In this document: piece by piece, positions 35,801 through 47,098 of the stretch
Layout: the number at the start of each line of letters is the position of its first letter
How positions within the stretch are numbered: position 1 is the stretch's first letter
Assembly: GCA_013365325.1 (NCBI GenBank)
Contig: JABVXV010000031.1
Location: forward strand, 62,001-126,000
Length of the DNA: 64,000 nucleotides
Source of the DNA: Dipetalonema caudispina
Taxonomy: Eukaryota > Nematoda > Chromadorea > Rhabditida > Onchocercidae
Reading direction: 5' to 3'
Notes under the pieces: generated by a model
What the model saw: the letters and a program-made list of their open reading frames with translations, nothing else
What the model was told of the DNA's origin: nothing
Database searches by the model: none
Position numbers and translations under genes: made by a program

Positions 35801-38584
35801 ATTAAAGCATTAATTTAGTCTTATTTGCTTAATTTATTCAGTTTATAAAAATTACAGTTGCAGTTTAACCTCTTAATTTTTCCCATTTGAATAGGTTCAG
35901 TGCAGGTTAAAAAAATTTGAGCATGCTTGTTCTGTCAAGAAGCTCTAATTGCAAAATATGTTTCTTCATTATTTATGAATCTTCTGATTGCTTAAATATC
36001 CACTTTGCAAGTACGTCATTTTATTTGATTACTTTAAAACTATGGGAATTATAATCGACAAGAGTTCTCGAGACTTGGAATTATCTCTTCAAAGGGAATA
36101 AATAAATAAATAGATAATCATCAGGTCTTTCTATTGGCGACCATTTGCCATACATTCCGTAATTATTGAAGCTTTTGAAATTAGTTCTCTAGCATAAACA
36201 TCAACAACAGTGCGACTATCGATAATTGCTATATTAATGTAAAAGGAGTAAACTAAGAATAATGTATGCATGATCCCTTAGATCAATTACTTCAGCATAA
36301 TACATGCATTAATAAGTGTACTTAAACGTGTAGTACCTTACAGTGACATGACACTACCACACTTTGCAACTATCGCCGACCAACAACAATGAAGAAAAAG
36401 TAGCCTTTTTCAATTACATTGTAGATTGAATCGCGGGTACAGGTCCTCGTCTTCCGCTCCTCTATTCATTCACAATCCTTTCCTTTCTTGATATAATTGA
36501 ACGTTTATCATTTTCAGCTGGGACAAATCAGTATTCCAAGGCTCTTAGAATTATGCCTCTATTCGCCTATCATCTTTATATAAAACTTCCCCGTTTAAGG
36601 TTAAAGTGTCCTCCACCTTGACACTCCCATTAAAAATGTTGCTCTTCCCATATTCAGCTCTTATGTCCATCTTAATCTGTGGGTACTATCAAAAGTAACT
36701 GTAAAATTTTGCCTTATTGCAGATGTGAGAAAGTGAACTTATCAAAGCTTTATTTCTAACCTATCCGTTTTGCAACTATTGTCTATTTTTCTGGAGATTA
36801 CTATATCCTTAAATAACATTGTTTGATAATCAGTTATCAATTTTTAATTTTTTTTTTTATGTTTACTTCCATATACATATATATTCATTAATTTAATCCG
36901 CTTTTCAGTTAGAAAAAAGAAATTATTTGCGAACACTGCAGTTGTTCTCATCTATTCATCCAAGAAATCATCTTCCTAGAAGCATAATTAGATTTCATTA
37001 TCAATTTATATTATTTGACTACTCTTTCTAGGGGTAGCGATACGAACTAGCAAATAATATATTTTAATATGTATATTTTGTTGCGATGATGATAATTTTT
37101 GTATGAATGAGTAAGCAAAATGCAGTTAAGGAAGGGTTACACCTGTCGTAAAAGAATTTTAAGGACGCCATCATATTTCGCTAACTTTTTACCCATACTT
37201 TTTCCTTTTCAATTCCAAGGACATGTTCATGTCTCTTCTCAATTGGTGCTTTATAAATTGTTAACCTGATTATCAACCAAAGATCTCGATACCGCTCATA
37301 TAGATTCCTTTGATCCTTGTTTTCACTGTGATTTGATCAATATCATTGTGATGTCATGGGACGACACTTTTAACAATAAATAAAAGCCGGAAATATCGAA
37401 TGCACTCTCAGCTTCAAAAAAACATTGCTTCGAAGAGAAATTATTAGTCATTCAAGTGATACATTTATTGCTTTTCACTTTTTTCCTCTATTTTTTCCGT
37501 CATCTGCATGTGAAATCCTTGTGTAAAATATTTTGTAAAAATTGAAATACCAAACCGAAGAAGTGAAAATAATATTGGGCTTGAAACATATACTTTATAA
37601 TGGATATATTAGTTTACATATCACAAGCGCAAGAAATTAATCAAGCAAATCAGTGAAACAATGATTAGTAAGTTCTTATTTACAAAGACTCCACTAGAAA
37701 GAGCTGATGATACAATATATCAGAAAATTCTCTTTTACCTGTTTGCTAGTTCAATAGTAGAGAATAAACACTTTTTATGACTTCTAGAAAATTTATTAGA
37801 AAAATAAATCTATCCTCCTCATTTATTTATATTTACACTCCGATTTGATTCACTGAATCTTTTCATCAAATTTTCCACTTTGTCCCTATACTCAGTAAAT
37901 TTCCGATTATTATTGATAACATTTGCATAAATTTTTTTGTATATTTTTAATTGAAATACCATTTGAAATATGGGTAATTTTTAATCGAATTAGTTTAAAC
38001 ATTTTAAAACTGTCAATTAAACAGTAATGTTCGGGTGTACTAATCATTCTTACTGCTTATATAAGCCGTAATATGAAAGAGAAATGGTGTTGAAGGAAGT
38101 AAATGTTGATAGCATGTACTTATGGGAAACATTTATAATACTTGTTGTACAGTATTTGCATACATTTACAACCTTCTCAAATCTTTCCATTTTCTTCGTT
38201 TTAAAAAATTTAAAACAGTTTCCATCCTATTTAGATTTCATTTTGCTAATTTTCACTTACTTTGCAACCCTAAAATATCAACTTCTTTCTGGGAGAGAAA
38301 GACATAATTAACAAAGGATTTTTAAATTATTGATCCCAAAATGATAACACATTTTCTCATAATGACAAACTTCATTGTAAGAAATAATCTTTTGCATTAA
38401 CATATAGCCATTATAGTTTCGTCTTGTTGTAATAAAAAATTTTCATATGAAATTGTTTGTGATTCTTTCAGTGAGACTTAATGAGAGTGATTTTGTTCTC
38501 CAGAAAAAAAGAAAAAAAACTCATCACCGTTATGACAGCTCAATAGATCGGAGAAATGACCGAGGCTATATATGTTTTTGTAGG

Positions 38585-38644
38585 CGGCCTTGCACCAAAA
38601 AATTTAAATAGATGTAGGTAGGTATGCAACGGCCTTGCACCAAA
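38585..38644. repeat. 15-nt direct repeats 45 nt apart
   Basis: CGGCCTTGCACCAAA occurs at 38585-38599 and 38630-38644. It stands out because it is GC-richer than the AT-rich surroundings. No gene or element is recognised around it. Confidence 0.75.
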
Positions 38645-39535
38645 TATTTTTTATACCATTATCAATTATGACATAGTCGAAAGTGATAGGTGATTTATGA
38701 AGTGTGTAGAACGATTATTGACCTGCCACAGTCCTTTTCTCAGTTATTTACCAGGCTTTCGTGACCTTTTTAATATCTCCCTTAAATATAAAAAAAAAAA
38801 AGCTACAACACCATTCAACTCCCCAACATAAAAATCATCTAATTCAGTTTCTTGCTCTTCTCCCTTAAATTATATATGATGAACTCATTAATTACGTGCC
38901 TTTGAAATTTTCAGATATAAATTAAACGCAATTAACCTTTGTTTTCCTTCCCTTTTCTCATCATTTTATTTGCTTTGATCTTTTCTTATTGCAAATAAAC
39001 TTCTTCAAATCCGAATACTTCGAATCAGACTTGCTTCAATTAAAATAATTTTTACCTGTTACTTTTACCTATTGTATCATCCACGGAGTCAAACACGTTT
39101 CATTCACCTAGTTCTTCTACTTTCATACAACTACGAGTGTTCATTTGACATCTTCTATCTTTTATTTGCTACAACTTGTTAAGTGTAACAAAAGTTTTTC
39201 TTTGCTTTACTGAGTACTTTTTTTTATTCTTCAGCGTATTCCACGTTTCGCATCTATGTCGTGCAATTGAAAGAGACGTAAATTACTGGAAAACTTCGTT
39301 TCCATAAAGTGTTGATACTTCATAATTGGAAATGGTACCTCTAAGTTTATTGAAGTCTGATCACATTATCATTAATCTTTCGCCAATTCTTTCTTCAAAT
39401 CACTCTTCGCTTAAATCGTCCGCCGAGGTGGTACAATAATATCTAACGAAAAATACGGTAATGTCTTATAAAACTGATGAATTAAATTTTATTGAATTGA
39501 AAGTAATGTAAATTTTTTAATTCATTTTCTAATAG

Positions 39536-39555
39536 ATATATATATATATATATAT
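39536..39555. repeat. AT dinucleotide microsatellite
   Basis: About ten AT units in a row in intergenic DNA. Confidence 0.9.
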
Positions 39556-39722
39556 TCATGACTTATAAGAAGAGAAATTAATTGCAATGTTAGTGGTTAT
39601 TTGTACAGGAGAACTTGTTTACAAAATAAACACAAAGCAATATTTTGGAGACAAATATATTCTAGAATAAGATAAGCAAAATCGATTTTGATCGATCAGC
39701 GGAGATATCTAGTAAATTTTAC

Positions 39723-39757
39723 AAATCTTCTGGATAAATTTTCTAAATCTTCTGGAT
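39723..39757. repeat. 13-nt direct repeats 22 nt apart
   Basis: AAATCTTCTGGAT occurs at 39723-39735 and 39745-39757. It is a small local duplication in intergenic DNA. Confidence 0.7.
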
Positions 39758-40450
39758 TAAAATATTTGCTAAATAACCATGCCATCCGATCAAATCCAAT
39801 TTTCTTATTTATATTATACCTAATCTAAGATTATTTATTCTCTTAAATGAAGAAATTCTCTGGAACTATATATAGCCTATTAATGGTTAATTTTATTGAG
39901 ACAGCAACAAAATACAATGAATTTCGAAAAAATCCTTGATATCCACTGAAATTTCTGCCTCATTAATACTTCGATACTTGAAATTTTTAAGTGCTAGAAA
40001 TGTGATTATAAAATGCAGTAATTATTTTTAAAGTTTGGCTCAAATAAAAGAGAAATTTCCTTGAAATATATTTACTTGTAAAAATGGTGTCATATTACAA
40101 GGCCAACTTTTGAATATACGAAAACTTTGCTTATTGATCACAGTCCAATATATCGTAGTTTTAAATTTATCTAAATTAAGTTCCACTCCATCTCATTGGC
40201 TCGGTAGTGTATAAGTTCTTAGAGATTGGATTCAAGAATGAGTTAACCCTTGATCTGGAATTCTTAAACTGAGTGTCTATTAAATGTTTCTAGTTGTAGC
40301 CCGTTTCTAATAAGTGTAGAAGCACATTTTCTAACTGATAGAGAAGTTCATACATATGTTTCATGCTTAATTACTTCCACTTTGTCAATAACTGCGAGGA
40401 AGCTTCATATATTCGCAGAAGATGAAACTATAATTAGAATTCAAAAATTT

Positions 40451-40459
40451 TATTTGCAG
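40451..40459 (+). promoter_or_regulatory. Probable trans-splice acceptor of the ZP gene
   Basis: TATTTGCAG ends 21 bases before the ZP gene ATG, leaving a short purine-rich leader. This is the arrangement expected for spliced-leader addition in nematodes. It could also be an ordinary acceptor after a 5' UTR intron. Confidence 0.45.
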
Positions 40460-40480
40460 AAAGAAAGAGAGGAAACTAAA

Positions 40481-43400
40481 ATGCTTGTGAGGTACGGCTT
40501 CTCCAATCTTTTATACTTTTTATGGTTTATCATATGCAAATCATCCGAAGTAAGTTCATTTACGCATTATTTTCATTTTCTGTTCATATCTAATAATAGG
40601 GAAATTCGTTTGCTATAATATTATATCTTTTCTCAATTTTAATATCAATATGAACCCTTGAATTTAGCTCAGCCTAAGCTTTTATGATAACTACTTTTAA
40701 CAGTACGAAAAATGAATAACTATCAGCAGATTGTTGAGCTTTTTACGAAAAAAAAAAAAATAATTGTGCGGAAACATAACATTAGAATTTTAAGTGGAAT
40801 TTGCAAAGCTTCTTGCTGACTGGCCATTTTCATGGGATCAAAAATCTTCGAGAAATTTACATAATTTTTCTTGATCTTATATCCATATTTATCAAAATCG
40901 GCATAATTGCATCAATATTGAGCAAACCTAAGAAATCAAGGAACTTCTTTTCGAAGCATATACAATTAACAATCCTTTTATTGTTATTCTGACCAATTCA
41001 GTTCTTAAAAAATGACGGCTGATGATGATTGAAATGACGAACCTTGACATCTTCCTGCATCAGTGATGATTAGAGGAAATATGTGGCAGGAAACTCTTTT
41101 TCCTTTTCCTCATAATCTTTTTAAAAATAAAATTTGATTTTTTTCCTTTCAAATATCCAAAAATGATGGCCAATTGCTGAATGGCGCAACTAGTACAAGT
41201 TGTGGCTCAAAAAAATTATTTCCCCCTTTTTTAATCTATAGATTTCTAAAAATTTTTTCCGAAAATTCAATAAAGTTAATAAATAGTTTGCATAAATCAG
41301 AAGATAGCAAAAAAGGATGGTGCAAAAAATAGAATATATTAAAACTTTTCATTAAATTGAACCAATCCATGAACCTGATCTTCGGCAACAGTTCAGTTTG
41401 TTTGTCCGCATGTTAATTTCAGGAATGTTTTATTCACTAATTAAATAATCAAAGTAATTTTGCATGTAGACGGGTTTAACGATAGAAACAGATAATGGTT
41501 TGATTGAATCTCCAAAAATAAAATGCAATCCGGATACGATTGAATTGGCATTTAGGACAAAACGAGAATTTCGAGGTAAAGTTCGTATCCCATATTCCAG
41601 TAATTTCTTCTTTAGCTCGATATTAATTTGTTATTCATTTTCATCTTTCTATTTCTATATATTTACTGCTTAATCTATTTTTCTATGTCTGTCCACCTCT
41701 TTCCTTACCTTATCATTTCTGACCAAATTTTTATTCCAAATAAATATTGAACTACTCAATAAACTTTTTTATTCTATTAACTTAATATGCAGCTGACATA
41801 CGATATCAGTTGTTACATTTGTTGATTGGAATAGCAGTTTAAACAAGGACTATTATTACAATATTTACAAATATTTATTTGGCAGTAGATCACCGACTGT
41901 TTAAATTGATATTTAGGTAAAGTATTTGTAAAAGGTCACTATAGCAATCCAAATTGTCGAGTTGATTATGACAAGACAATCTTAGATAGCAAAAATCCAG
42001 TAGGCGGCATCATATTAAGTCATGGACAGTGCGATATGAATCGACAACGAATGGTATGATAACATTTTTGAATTAAAAATAAGCATCTTTTCCATTTTTT
42101 AAAGAGAAGCTATTCTTAATGATTTAATCAATTCTAATTAATTTTAGACTTTGTATTTTTCTCAGTTCAATTATAGATCCAACCGGAAGGCATGCAGTTT
42201 TCGACAATTCTTATTATCAGTTTTCATCCGGTTAGTTTATGTCTCCTTCAATTGAATGTGTGCTTACAACTGGAAATTATTGCTGCTACATCACTATTAG
42301 AATATAGCATTTTCTCAAGTTATAAATTTATCAGCACCGAGATTTTGTGTCGTATACCTAAAAACCTAAAATTTGATGAAATATACTTAATCGGAATGGT
42401 AAAAGATAAAAAAGGAAAACAGAAAAAAGTGAAGGCAAAAAGAGTGGGAGACAATATGGGAAGAATATTATTGTTCTAAATATTTTTACAAATATTTTCA
42501 ATTAAGATTTAAGGTCCTCACTGCTCAGTTTTTAAATTCTCATTAAAACCTTAGAGCTGAGAAAAGAACTTTTCTCTTTCTCTCTTCGATAAATCACTTA
42601 ACCAAATGTGTGCATATTGCAAATTTCAGTTGTTTATAACGAAACTTGACCGAGCTTTTCATATCAGATGTATGTATCGAGAAGTTGTGCAAGCTGTTTC
42701 TTCTAGAATCGAAGTGAGGTTCGTTTTTCATCATTTAATACGAGATTGCAACCTTAACTGAAAACAACTATACGGGTTTCGGATGTCATTCATTCCTCAG
42801 TTGAAACATTATGAAGTTGGGCATTACGTTATAATGTGATGCAGAAAATAATAATGTTTACTTATTTATTTCCTCAAAATTTCATAATAATTTTCTGCAG
42901 TACGATAGCGACACAAGCACTGGAATTCGAGTATCCATTTCCAAACTGCATCTATACAATTCGTAGGGATGAAATTGACGGACCGATATTGAAGTACGCA
43001 AGAGTTGGTGATCAAATTGTCCATCGATGGGAATGTCTATCTGGTATGATTTCTTTTGCTTAGATTCGAAAAATGAATTAATTTTTGATTTTTTGAAACC
43101 ATATATTTCAGATTTTTATGGTTTGTTGGTGCATAACTGTTATGTGGAAGATGGACAAGGGGAAAAGCAAATTATCATTGATGAGAACGGGTACGTCTTG
43201 TAAAATCTTGAACTGTAAGATTGATATTTCCAAGCATTTCCTGTAGTTGAAGTCCTAATCTAAAGTGTACCGATCCCAGAGTTTTGTAGTAATACTTCAG
43301 GTGCCATACAGATAGAATAGTTTTGGGTGATCCCACATATGTTGAGTCTCTGAACATGGCATATCGCGAATCATTGGTATTCAAATTTGCTGATCGGATA

Positions 43401-44871
43401 GTCGTTCGATTCCAGTGCCAAATTCGTCTATGCATTAAAGATGCCGGTGGTTGTATCGGTATTACTGTAAGCTATTTATTTCTTTATTTACATGCCGGAT
43501 ACGTTCGACGAAAAGATTCTAACATTACATTTTTCCTTTCTTAAAACAACGCTTCATTGCATGCTTTTGTCTCATTATCCCAAGACACGTTTAAGAAAGG
43601 AAAAAAAAAATCGAATATTCCACAAGTGACGCCATATCATATTCTATTTACGTCATCACTGTCTTCAAAATTTCCTCCTCTCATTTGCCGTAGAAAGAGA
43701 AAAACATATGAAATTTTAGCCGCCGATGTGCTTCGATGAGAGGGAACAAAAGGACGAATTATTTGTAACAAGAGGTGAATCGGAGATTCATCACGCAATA
43801 AAAGTGAGCAATGTCACTGATGTAAGTCAACAGGTCTTGCTTATTGCTTAAAAATTAACTATCCACCTGCAGTTATATTGTAAATAGATAATTCGCAGTT
43901 AACAATTTCCCTCATATGTGTAATTAATCCATAAATTTAAAATGTCATTGGTGACTACTATTTACGAAGAAAATAATTGATGAATGAGGACAAAAAGGAA
44001 TTGGAGCAGGACTAAGTTCAAAGATTTTGAAAAACATTTTTATCAACTTTCCTTTTTTTTTTTTCAATATAGTACTTGAAATGCTACAGATGGCAAGGTT
44101 ACAGGTTCAATTAAAAAAGCGTCGGCTAATGCGATCTGCGATATCTGAGAAATCAAAACTTACGATTGACGCTGATTTAGTATCACAACCTGTCTATGTA
44201 TTAGACGCCGAAGATGAAGATACAGGTAATGAGCTACGTAATTTTCGCAAAAAATTATTCTTTTTCGATCAACCTTTCAGGTATAAATATTATAAAAAAT
44301 ATTCTCTACATCTATCGGATGCAATTTTTATAAAAAATAGTCCATACAACAATTTTTTATTGTTCTAACTGTTTGTTAGCAATTCTTGCATATGGTCATT
44401 AACAGCTAAGTCAATTGTTAGGAACTTTCAGATGAACGCAGTGAACGGTTAAGGCAAAATACACCAGAAGTATGTGTAAGTAATACATTATTCGCAATGC
44501 TGATATGTGTTATGGTTGTTGCACTTCTGGTTCTAACCGGAAGTACTATATGGCTCATGCATAGGTGGCTCAGGTTAGTTTTTAAGATCATGAATCAATT
44601 GGAGTATTACATGGAGCACTTTCTAATTAAACATATATTTATAAATGGTGCAGTTGTGCAAATCAGCGACTAAGACCAGACAAATAGAACGAAAATAAGC
44701 CTAACTCAAGTAAAGTTTCAGGAACAATGTTGTTCGTGTAACTCAGCGAATATCTTATTGTTAGAAATTATTCACTCATTTCTTCCTGGTTATTTCAGGT
44801 CAACCGGAAGTACTGTGAATGAATATTACAAGAAACAGTACACTAGCCATATATGTGCACTAAATTTCTAA
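40481..44871 (+). CDS. Cuticlin-like ZP-domain membrane protein
   Basis: Cuticlins are secreted or membrane-anchored ZP proteins that polymerise in the nematode cuticle, for example in alae. Twelve exons join in phase: 40481-40549, 41470-41575, 41917-42053, 42177-42230, 42630-42718, 42901-43043, 43112-43190, 43301-43466, 43720-43821, 44090-44225, 44432-44573 and 44799-44871 (TAA), giving 431 residues. Residues 1-23 are a signal peptide (MLVRYGFSNLLYFLWFII core). The ZP domain spans about 36-285, opening with IKCNPDTIEL and containing GQCDMNRQ, IISFHP, DRAFHIRC and DPTYVESL, and closing with CIGITPPMC. I count 12 cysteines in it. A basic KKRR at about 324-327 could be the furin-type cleavage site before the C-terminal tail. 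One membrane segment lies at about 379-404, followed by a short cytoplasmic tail of roughly 27 residues. The acceptor of exon 10 (ATGCTACAG) was chosen for phase; a better pyrimidine-tract site 20 bases upstream would shift the frame. Confidence 0.92.
44535..44814 (+). repeat. Repeated AACCGGAAGTACT across the last ZP intron
   Basis: The 13-mer is at 44535-44547, inside exon 11, and again at 44802-44814, just inside exon 12. Both are read in the same frame, giving TGST before and after the membrane exit. It may be a microduplication linked to exon or intron gain, or chance. Confidence 0.7.
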
Positions 44872-47098
44872 ACTAACTTCATTTCTTGTTCATTCATATC
44901 AACTTGCGATATTGAAAGAAGAATGAAGATGGAATGTGGAGGAATAACGAAGTAAAGCTCATTTACGATAACTCCAGCTTACACTATGTGTTAACTCCAA
45001 GCATTGCAGGAATTTTTTAGAATCTCCGAAAAGTGCGTTAAGTTAAAAGTTAGATTTATCGATTGTTTTTACAAGTATTTGATCATTATCTGTTCATGAA
45101 TGTTGCTTTGTTGTATTCCTGTAAATTTGTTGTAATTAAGAGATCGGTTGAGATAAACAGAAAATGAGCAATTTTTTCTACCTTTAATGACTCCAAATAT
45201 AAGTCTTAATGTTAGACTCTTAGCGAACCGATACTCTGTCTCAAGGTTAAACATCATCTTCAATGGTTTTTCACCTTCTTTTTCAACGCTTTTTGTTCAA
45301 CCAAATGATGATGTTTTTGCTCTCAATAGTTCATGAATACATTCCATTTGTTGATGATTATTGCCAAATTCGTGAAGAGTTGGAGGGAATGAAAAATGAA
45401 ACGAATGAATTATATTAATGAATATCAGACTGCTTAATTTAGCAATCACACTGAATTTTTTTCCCTTATTGAGTAATTAAAGACTAAAAGAAAGACATTT
45501 TCACGAATCCATTCTAATTTCGATACCTTTATCGAACTTTAGCAATATCCTCCGGTCTATTTTCTTCTTTTCTTGAATATCTCATTATTACAACTGTTTT
45601 GTTTTCTGTTCCGTTCTCTCATTTGGGAAGATTCGAATGTCTAAATGATATTGCATTTGCAATTTTTACAAGAAAATGCGGGAAGTTTAGAAATAGATTG
45701 ATAGAATATGAAATAAATTTCTAATTTTTTAGCAATTTAGTTAAAGAATAATGATATATTCTGCGTAATATCCGATTGAAATGGTATGATATGTGTGTTA
45801 AATTAAAAATATCGTCGTTCCACACATCGGTCATTTCACTTTGACAAGCCGGTGGTTTTTGATTGATAATACTTACGGTTTGACTTGAGATTTTTGTCCA
45901 CCGTTAATTTAAAGTAATGAATCTTTTGAAACATATCATCGAATCAAACACTTTACTCCAAAACCACCGAAGCAGTTCGAAATCGCGCCTTGAAAATAAT
46001 TTCGAAAATTTTCATATTTTGTATAAATTGTGAATTCATCGAGATATAAATCAAGATATTTAGTCAATTTGTAGCATTAATCTTGCAATGAATGTTGAAT
46101 GGATGATGTTAGATATATTAAAGATAGAATCACACCATTTCGATATGAGTGATATGATTTATTTGCATGAAGAGAGATAAATGCATGGGGATGATTTGAG
46201 AAATTGCTGCTTGATACCTTTTGAAGTTCATTTTTACTACAGTTTTCTGCTACGCGGTATTTCCCCATGCATTTTTTGTATTTTGAATATGTGTAAACTT
46301 CTCCCTTCCTTAATCTTTTTTAACTTTTTATTGTAAATTAGCGGTAGAAACTGTTTGAAGGAAGATCTTGAGTAGCATAGGTTTTTTCATTGCTTTTTTT
46401 TGATATTTGCTATGATAACTTTGGCAAAGATTTTGATTCAGAATTAGCTTTTAAGAGAAGAGAATGATAACTGAGAAGATTAAGAGTTTAAACAAAGAAA
46501 GAGAGAGGAAGAAATCGGAAGACAAAATTTCAGATCATCTTTTCTTTAAACAACACAATCATTGTTGCCTTTGAATTTCTTATTAAACAACTTTATTCAT
46601 CCGCTTTCATTTTCTTTTTTATTGACTGCGTTATTGTTTGCCTATGATTTTTGGGTATGATTGCAATAATAATAATTTCGATAAGAAGTGATGATAATAT
46701 ATGATACTTTTCTCATTTTTCCGACAACTAATCAAAATTAACAGAGATTATTTCTTTTCGTTCACAGACCTTTCTGGTGTTGTGCATAAAACTAATTTAT
46801 CTAAAATGTATCATTAATCATAAGATAATAGCGCTACAACTATAACGAATGATTTCTTATAAGATATATTGTTCCATGGATGATCCCCGATTCAATACCT
46901 GAGTATTACTGGAATTCTGAAACGAATAGCTTGATCTGAATATTAGGATTGCACCTACTTGCAGTAACTAATTTCCTTTCAAAGTTAAGACTATTAGTGG
47001 GAGCTGATAACAGTTGTTTACAGTTAATGGAATCAATCATATTCCCATCTCACAGCCGAGTTAATCTTGTAAAAAAAATGATCATTTCTTTAACTCAT
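44872..47098. other. Intergenic region between convergent ZP and globin genes
   Basis: About 2.2 kb, AT-rich, between two 3' ends. I see no exon chain, RNA gene or repeat of note. It should contain the 3' UTRs and polyadenylation sites of both genes; minus-strand AATAAA-like hexamers lie near 46.6 kb. Confidence 0.6.

Larger units (their letters stand above)
26724..40480. other. Gene desert or long intron, AT-rich
   Basis: About 13.7 kb with no supportable gene except the hnRNP K 5' exon at 29822-29889. Open frames on both strands (for example 27117-27392, 30818-31030 and 31240-31458, all plus) are short, lack splice-consistent partners and show no known domain. It holds a (TA)n tract at 39536-39555, short direct repeats at 38.6 and 39.7 kb, and a small imperfect hairpin at 28172-28196. 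It probably contains the promoter of the ZP gene and may be partly hnRNP K intron. Confidence 0.55.

Noticed and set aside
43557..43739. Open frame over the intron/exon 9 border of the ZP gene
   Set aside because: The real exon begins at 43720 in another frame (PPMC), which matches the conserved end of the ZP domain.
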